Assembly: GCA_005884115.1 (NCBI GenBank) | Contig: VAXW01000004.1 | Coordinates: 62,001-126,000 of the forward strand | DNA from: Actinomycetota bacterium | GTDB taxonomy: Bacteria > Actinomycetota > Thermoleophilia > Solirubrobacterales > Solirubrobacteraceae | Reading direction: 5' to 3' | DNA length: 64,000 nucleotides | Part shown: positions 58,931-64,000 of the stretch, piece by piece | How positions within the stretch are numbered: the stretch's first letter is position 1 | Layout of the letters: each line of letters opens with the position of its first letter | The notes under the pieces: generated by a model | The model's database searches: none | What the model saw: the letters and a program-made list of their open reading frames with translations, nothing else | What the model was told of the DNA's origin: nothing | Program-made: the position numbers and the translations under genes

Positions 58931-59790
58931 GCGTCGCCGAGCCGGGCGTGCTGGGACTGCCCGGTGGCGAGCGTCCCCGCTACCACGGGCCTTCCGCCTT
59001 CGGCGATGACTTGCGCCGCTTCGCCAGCTTGACGCTGACGCTCGCGACCACCGACTTCAAGCTGCGCTACTTCGGCTCGGCGCTCGGCTATCTGTGGTCG
59101 CTGGTGCGCCCGCTGCTGTTCTTCGGCGTGCTGTACGTGATGTTCACGCAGATCCTCCACGCCGGCGCCGGCGTTCCGCACTACGCCGTGTACCTGCTGA
59201 GCTCGATCATGCTGTGGACGTTCTTCGCCGAAACAACGAGCAACTCGGTGCAGTGCCTCGTCGCACGCGAGGGGCTGCTGCGCAAGATCCGCTTCCCGCG
59301 CCTGGCCATTCCCCTCGCCGTGGGCCTCACGGCGCTGTTCAACCTCGTCACCAACTTCGGCGCCGTGTTGATCTTCGCGATCGCCTCGGGCCTCACCCCG
59401 CGGCCGGGGTGGCTGCAGCTGCTGCCGCTCGTGCTCTTGCTGACGATCCTGGCGGTGGGGACGGGGATGCTGCTCTCTGCGCTGTACGTTCGCTTTCGCG
59501 ACATCCAGCCGATCTGGGAAGTGGTCGCGCAGGTGCTGTTCTACGGCTCGCCGATCATCTACGTGGCCGCTCAGTACAAGCAGGTCGTGCGCATCGCGAT
59601 GTGCAATCCCATCGCCACGATCCTCACCCAGATGCGCCGGGCCTTCGTCGACCCCTCGGCGCACACCGCCGCGACCTATATCGGCGGAGGGGTGCGCCTG
59701 CTGATCCCGCTCGGCATCATCGCGGTCGTGTTCGCGGTCGGGTTGTGGTTCTTCAACCGCGAGGCACCGCGCATCGCCGAGCGCCTGTAA
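58927..59790 (+). CDS. ABC-2 type permease, Wzm/TagG-like
   Basis: A 287-residue permease with six hydrophobic helices. The N-terminal amphipathic segment LTLATTDFKLRYFGSALGYLWSLVRPLL and LVAREGLLRKIRFPRLAIPLA are typical of polysaccharide and teichoic-acid exporters. The loop YVRFRDIQPIWEVVAQVLFYGSPIIY is also conserved. It starts with GTG 58927, overlapping the ATPase stop. Together they move an undecaprenyl-linked glycan across the membrane. Confidence 0.9.
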   Translation: MSVAEPGVLGLPGGERPRYHGPSAFGDDLRRFASLTLTLATTDFKLRYFGSALGYLWSLVRPLLFFGVLYVMFTQILHAGAGVPHYAVYLLSSIMLWTFFAETTSNSVQCLVAREGLLRKIRFPRLAIPLAVGLTALFNLVTNFGAVLIFAIASGLTPRPGWLQLLPLVLLLTILAVGTGMLLSALYVRFRDIQPIWEVVAQVLFYGSPIIYVAAQYKQVVRIAMCNPIATILTQMRRAFVDPSAHTAATYIGGGVRLLIPLGIIAVVFAVGLWFFNREAPRIAERL

Positions 59791-59793
59791 GCC

Positions 59794-62106
59794 TTGGTCG
59801 ACACGCTCCTAACGGCCGCGCTGATCTGCGCGGGATCGCTGCTCGTCGGTCAGGGCGCGTGTCGCCTCGCGGGATACGAGCGCTTCACGTGGGTCTCGCC
59901 GGCCGTCGGCTTCAGCGTGCTGATGCTGGTCGCGACCGCGGCGCTCCGCGTGCCCGGGAGAGCGACGACGACCGCCGCGATCTGCTTCGTGCTCGCGCTC
60001 GCCGGCGCGACGCTGCTCATCCGCGCCCCGAGCTTGCGGCCGCGCCTGAGCGGGGTCCTGATGGGGGTCCCTGCGTTCGTGGCATCGCTGCTCCCGTTTG
60101 CCGCCAACGGCCGCAGCGGCGTCTTCGGCTGGAGCTTCTACAACGACATGTCCATCCACCTGCTGTGGGCGGATGCGTACCGCTCGAAGGCGATCGCCGC
60201 GATCAACGCGCTGCCCTCCTCCTATCCGCTGGGGCCACATGCGCTCGCCGGAACCGTCGCCCAGGGGCTGGGCATCGGCGTCGACAAGGGATTCACCGCC
60301 ATGCAGATCGCGGTCGTAGTGATCACCGCGTGGACGGCGCTCGGTGCGCTTGGCCGCGTCACGTGGTGGGGACGGGTCGCCGTGGTCACGGTCGCGGCGA
60401 ACGTCTACCTGCTCGCCTCCTACTACGGCGAGGGCGCGTTCAAGGAGACGATCGAGGCGATGCTCGTGCTCGCCTTCGCGCTCGGCCTGCGGGAGCTCGT
60501 CATCGCGCGGCGCTGGGCGCCGCTGTCGCTGCTGCCGCTGGCGCTGATCCTCGCGGCGTCGCTCGCGACCTACTCGTACACGGGCTTGATCTGGCCGGGC
60601 GCGACGCTCGCCGTGCTGGGCGCGGGGCTGGCCGCGATCGCCATCGTTCGCTTGCCTACAACCCGCAGCCTCGCCAGCGCGCACGTCGCCGACGCGGGTC
60701 GACTTCTGGTGCCGCTCGCCGTCGGCGCGCTCGTGCTGGTCGTTGTGCTGATCCCAGAGATCCCGCGACTTGCGCATTTCTTTGAAGAAACGACCTCCAA
60801 TGGCACCATCAATGCGATCGGTCAGAACAACCTCGGACCCCTTCCCAAAAAGCTCTCCGGCTGGGAGGTGTTCGGCATCTGGACGAACCCAGACTTCCGT
60901 TTCCTGCCCGCCAACCAGCTGCGCCAGGGGCTGTGGACCGCGGTGAGTGCCGTCGCGGTCGCCTATGGGCTCGTCTGGTGGATCCGGCGCCGCGACTTCG
61001 TCCTGCCGGCCGCGGTGATCGCCTCGTTCGCCGTCTACGCCCTGGCGGCACGCAACCAGTCGCCATACGTGCTCGCCAAGGCGCTCGTGATCCTCTCGCC
61101 GATGCTGATCGTGCTGGCAGGACGCGGTCTGCTGGACGGGGAGACCCCTCCGCGCCCCAGCCGAGACGTGCGCCTGCTGGGCGTGGGCTTGGCCGCGCTG
61201 CTGCTCTTCGGGGCCGCCCGCTCCAGCTACCAGGCGATGCGCTTTTCGCTCGTCGGCTCAGACGCGCACGCCCGGGAGCTCGCGAGCTTCAGGCCCCTGC
61301 TGGCCGGCAAGCGCGTCCTGTACCTCGGCGCCGATGACTTCATCTACTGGGAGCTGCCCGACGTCCGCGTCAGCTCGCCGTGGGCGGGCACGGGACCCGC
61401 GCATTCACCCTCCTCGAGGGCCGTAGTGACTCTGCGCCCGAACAAGCCTTGGCAGTACGGGCAGGGCTATGACTTCGACTCGATCGAACCCCCCTCCTAT
61501 GACCAGTTCGCATACGTCATCGCGCCTCGCGACGGTCGCCTCAGCAGCCCGCCAACCAACCTGATGCTTGTTCGTCACACCCGCGACTTCAACCTGTTCC
61601 GCCGCGTCGCTCGGACGCCCGATCGCCGCATTCTCAACGAGGGCGAAGGTCCCGGTGCCGTCCTCAATTGCAATTCGCGAGACGGCCGTCGTATCTCGGA
61701 GCTCCCGGGCGTGGCGGCGATCCGCGAAGCGCCCATCGCCCTCGCGCTGCCGGTACTCGCGCCCGGAGGCGAATACTCATCCGCCATCCACCTTCCGACG
61801 GGTCGCTGGGTGCTCACGATGCCATATATGAGCGCGCAGCCGATGACCCTCAGCCTTCCGGAACTCCGGGTCCGACTGCCCGCCAACCTCGACAGGCCCG
61901 GGGCGGGCTGGCCAGCCGGCGAAGCCCTCGTGCGCAAGCCCGGCGCCGTGCCCTTCAGACTCACGGTGGACAGCACCTTTATCCACGGTTTCAACCAGCC
62001 TGTGTACGCCAACGCGCTCGTGGCCACGCGCGCGCGGCCGGACACGTTTATCCCCCTGAGACGCGCCTGCGGAAAGTACGTGGATTGGTACCTGCCGGCG
62101 CGCTGA
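59794..62106 (+). CDS. Large polytopic membrane protein, GT-C-like
   Basis: A 770-residue membrane protein with about 12 helices in the first 470 residues and a soluble C-terminal domain outside the cell. The first extracellular loop holds SFYNDMSIHLLWADAYR, an acid-bearing site expected in GT-C glycosyltransferases, and LPSSYPLGPHALAG. It may be a sugar transferase or polymerase using polyprenyl-phosphate sugars. The family was not firmly recognised. The start is TTG 59794, 3 bp after the permease stop. Confidence 0.68.
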   Translation: MVDTLLTAALICAGSLLVGQGACRLAGYERFTWVSPAVGFSVLMLVATAALRVPGRATTTAAICFVLALAGATLLIRAPSLRPRLSGVLMGVPAFVASLLPFAANGRSGVFGWSFYNDMSIHLLWADAYRSKAIAAINALPSSYPLGPHALAGTVAQGLGIGVDKGFTAMQIAVVVITAWTALGALGRVTWWGRVAVVTVAANVYLLASYYGEGAFKETIEAMLVLAFALGLRELVIARRWAPLSLLPLALILAASLATYSYTGLIWPGATLAVLGAGLAAIAIVRLPTTRSLASAHVADAGRLLVPLAVGALVLVVVLIPEIPRLAHFFEETTSNGTINAIGQNNLGPLPKKLSGWEVFGIWTNPDFRFLPANQLRQGLWTAVSAVAVAYGLVWWIRRRDFVLPAAVIASFAVYALAARNQSPYVLAKALVILSPMLIVLAGRGLLDGETPPRPSRDVRLLGVGLAALLLFGAARSSYQAMRFSLVGSDAHARELASFRPLLAGKRVLYLGADDFIYWELPDVRVSSPWAGTGPAHSPSSRAVVTLRPNKPWQYGQGYDFDSIEPPSYDQFAYVIAPRDGRLSSPPTNLMLVRHTRDFNLFRRVARTPDRRILNEGEGPGAVLNCNSRDGRRISELPGVAAIREAPIALALPVLAPGGEYSSAIHLPTGRWVLTMPYMSAQPMTLSLPELRVRLPANLDRPGAGWPAGEALVRKPGAVPFRLTVDSTFIHGFNQPVYANALVATRARPDTFIPLRRACGKYVDWYLPAR

Positions 62107-62116
62107 GCACGCCGCA

Positions 62117-62875
62117 CTAGCTCGCCGCGGAATTGGCCGCGACGTTGCAGCGGAGCGGCCGCTCATATGAGACGCGCGAGTACTCGGGCTCGCCTTCTAC
62201 GGGCGTGGCCGACACCATGCACCGTTCCGGTGCGGAGGGCGGCCAGGTCGCGACCAGCTCGGCGGCGAACCCTGAAGAAGAGCACCAGTCGAGAACCGCG
62301 GCGACCGTGGGTGCGAACCAGTTGCTCGGATCCTGGGCGAGCTCGTCCTGCCGGTAGAAGCGCGCGAGCGGCAGGGCGCGGGAATCATCGGGCAGCTCCG
62401 CATCGGCCACCGCCGTCTCCAGCAGCAGCAGCTCGCGCGTGAGCTCGCGGACGTTGTCGATCGCGAGCAGCGGGTGGCGCAGGTGGTAGAGAACCCCCCA
62501 GAAGATCACGACGTCGAACTGCTCCTCGAGCACCGAGCTCAGCTCATACACGCTGACCTGCCTGAACTCGACGTGCGAACGGAGGAAGTCGCGAAGCTGG
62601 TCGAAGCCGAACCAGGACGCCGGCACGATGTCGGTCGCGAGCACCGCCCGTGCTCCGCGCCTCTCGGCCTCGAAGGCGCCTCCCCCGTTGGTCGTCCCGA
62701 CGTCGAGAACGCTCTTGCCCGTCAAGTCCTCGGGCAGGCGCGCGGTCCGGGCGAGCCACTCGATGTCGTTTGCGCCAGGCGTGTAGACGTCGCCGGCCAG
62801 GCGGAAGCGCTGGTGCCAGACGAAGCTCGCACTGCCCAGGAAGTCGCTCGCCTGCCGCGTGCTGCGCTCAGGCAT
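62117..62875 (-). CDS. SAM-dependent methyltransferase, DUF1698/CmoB-like
   Basis: A 252-residue class I methyltransferase (ATG 62875). The SAM motif LTGKSVLDVGTTNGGGAFEAERRGA is followed by DIVPASWFGF and the post-I segment FDVVIFWGVLYHLRHPLLAIDNV, typical of DUF1698 proteins related to tRNA cmo5U methyltransferases but frequent in glycan clusters. Here a sugar or lipid-linked substrate is plausible. It lies on the strand opposite its neighbours. Confidence 0.8.
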   Translation of the reverse strand: MPERSTRQASDFLGSASFVWHQRFRLAGDVYTPGANDIEWLARTARLPEDLTGKSVLDVGTTNGGGAFEAERRGARAVLATDIVPASWFGFDQLRDFLRSHVEFRQVSVYELSSVLEEQFDVVIFWGVLYHLRHPLLAIDNVRELTRELLLLETAVADAELPDDSRALPLARFYRQDELAQDPSNWFAPTVAAVLDWCSSSGFAAELVATWPPSAPERCMVSATPVEGEPEYSRVSYERPLRCNVAANSAAS

Positions 62876-63023
62876 GAACGCAGCTCGCCGGAGCACCGAT
62901 CAGTGTGGCACGCGGTCGCACGGCCATAACGTAACCGCCCTGCGCAGCGGGCGGTGCACCGGCGGCGCGGCCGCGCCGGCTGCGAGGGGTGCCGCGAGGC
63001 CGCCGTTAAGCTCTGGCCGCGAG

Positions 63024-64000
63024 ATGCACGTCTGCACGATCATCGCCAAGAACTACGTGGCCGCGGCACGCGTGCTCGCGGAGTCGTTTCACGCCCACAA
63101 TCCCGGCGGCACGTGCTCGGTGCTCGTGATAGACGGCCACGTCGACGCGGCGGCCGAGCCGTTCGAGGTGGTCACGATCCCGCAGCTGGGCATCGAGCGC
63201 TTCGAGCGCATGGCCGCCCTCTACACGGTGCTCGAGCTGGCGACAGCTGTGAAGCCTTGGCTGCTGCGCCACCTGCTCGCGCAGAACGGCACCGAGCGCG
63301 TGGTCTACCTGGACCCGGACATCCAGGTGTTCGACTCGCTGCAGGAGGTCGACGAGCTGCTGCGCGAGCACCACCTCGTGATCAACCCCCACCTGACCGA
63401 GCCGATGCCGCGCGATTCACTGCGCCCGAGCGAGACCGACATCCTGATCGCCGGCGCATACAACCTCGGCTTCGTGGGCCTCGCCGCCGGGCGCGAGACC
63501 GACGAGATGCTCGACTGGTGGTCGGAGCGGCTGGAGAGCGACTGCGTCGTGGCGCCGGAGCGCGGGCTGTTCGTCGACCAGCGCTGGATGGACTTTGCGC
63601 CGGGGCTGGTGCCGGACCTGTTCGTCCTTCGCGACCCGGGCTACAACGTCGCCTACTGGAACCTGCCGACACGCCGCGTGCGGCGCGAGGGCGAGCGCTA
63701 CACCGCCAACGGCAGCCCGCTGCGCTTCTTTCACTTCAGCGGCTACGACCCCGAGCGCCCGGAGGAGCTCTCGCGACATCAGAACCGCGTCCGGCTCTCG
63801 CAGGAGCCGGCGCTGCGCGAGATCTGCGACGCATACCGCGATGCGCTGTTCGCGCACGGACACGCGGAGGCGAGCCAATGGCCGTATGCATACGACCGCC
63901 TGGCGAACGACTTTCCGATGGACAAGATCGCGCGCGGCGTCTACCGGCGCGCGCTCTCGGCCGGCCAGCTGCGGCGGGGTCTTTTCGACGCCAGGGGCTC
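63024..64000 (+). CDS. Glycosyltransferase, GT8-like (C-terminus outside window)
   Basis: The first 325 codons run off the right edge. The start MHVCTIIAKNYVAAARVLAESFHAHNP, the metal motif VVYLDPDIQVFD and GAYNLGFVGLAAG fit a GT-A enzyme of the GT8 or related family. FVDQRWMDFAPGLVPDL and FHFSGYDPERPEEL follow. It has no membrane segment in the visible part. It continues the polysaccharide region. Confidence 0.82.
   Translation, partial: MHVCTIIAKNYVAAARVLAESFHAHNPGGTCSVLVIDGHVDAAAEPFEVVTIPQLGIERFERMAALYTVLELATAVKPWLLRHLLAQNGTERVVYLDPDIQVFDSLQEVDELLREHHLVINPHLTEPMPRDSLRPSETDILIAGAYNLGFVGLAAGRETDEMLDWWSERLESDCVVAPERGLFVDQRWMDFAPGLVPDLFVLRDPGYNVAYWNLPTRRVRREGERYTANGSPLRFFHFSGYDPERPEELSRHQNRVRLSQEPALREICDAYRDALFAHGHAEASQWPYAYDRLANDFPMDKIARGVYRRALSAGQLRRGLFDARG

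Overview
The window is high-GC DNA that reads like a soil actinobacterium. The gene mix suggests the Thermoleophilia/Solirubrobacterales: many class III nucleotidyl cyclases, ATPase-TPR signalling giants, NrdJ, a CtaA-type haem A synthase, HU, an Sfp-type phosphopantetheinyl transferase, and starts that look leaderless (a TANNNT box 6-8 nt before the start codon). This assignment is an inference from content, not from a marker gene. No rRNA, tRNA or CRISPR array was found.

Layout. 1-6.8 kb: the end of an ArsM-like methyltransferase, a zinc-ribbon/cyclase/ATPase/TPR protein, a VapBC pair with its own palindromic operator, a truncated integrase, a PEBP-family protein and a small alpha/beta hydrolase. 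6.9-10.3 kb: two exported, highly repetitive proteins on the minus strand, one with six tandem copies of a 92-residue Asn/Gln/Ser-rich unit. 10.6-15.3 kb: membrane proteins, a GH76-type glycosidase and a stand-alone cyclase. 15.4-21.8 kb: a divergent redox cluster, with a GMC (cholesterol-oxidase-like) oxidoreductase plus alpha/beta hydrolase on one side, and two related small alpha+beta proteins plus a DyP-type peroxidase on the other. 21.9-26.5 kb: a 43-bp minisatellite, a Ser/Thr kinase-ATPase-TPR protein and a divergent FHA-HTH protein. 27-36.4 kb: secreted protein, RecQ, cytochrome P450, NERD protein, PHP phosphoesterase, BNR-repeat secreted protein and HolB. 36.6-41.2 kb: two related lipoproteins, a decaying array of SnoaL-like genes, Tmk and a membrane protein. 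41.4-50.1 kb: B12-dependent ribonucleotide reductase, an exported His/acid-rich protein, a pH-sensor-type cyclase, TetR with YceI and an FMN reductase, HU and CtaA. 50.2-64 kb: a surface-polysaccharide region with RmlC, several glycosyltransferases, a NeuD-like acyltransferase, Wzt/Wzm-type ABC exporter, a GT-C-like membrane protein, a methyltransferase, a secreted GH-A glycosidase and, unexpectedly, a phosphopantetheinyl transferase.

How the parts may work together. The GMC oxidase would be expected to make H2O2 while oxidising a hydrophobic alcohol. The divergent DyP peroxidase could consume it, and the coupled hydrolase could process the oxidised lipid. The kinase and FHA protein form a plausible phospho-signalling pair. 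The 50-64 kb block can make, acylate and export a rhamnose-containing glycan.
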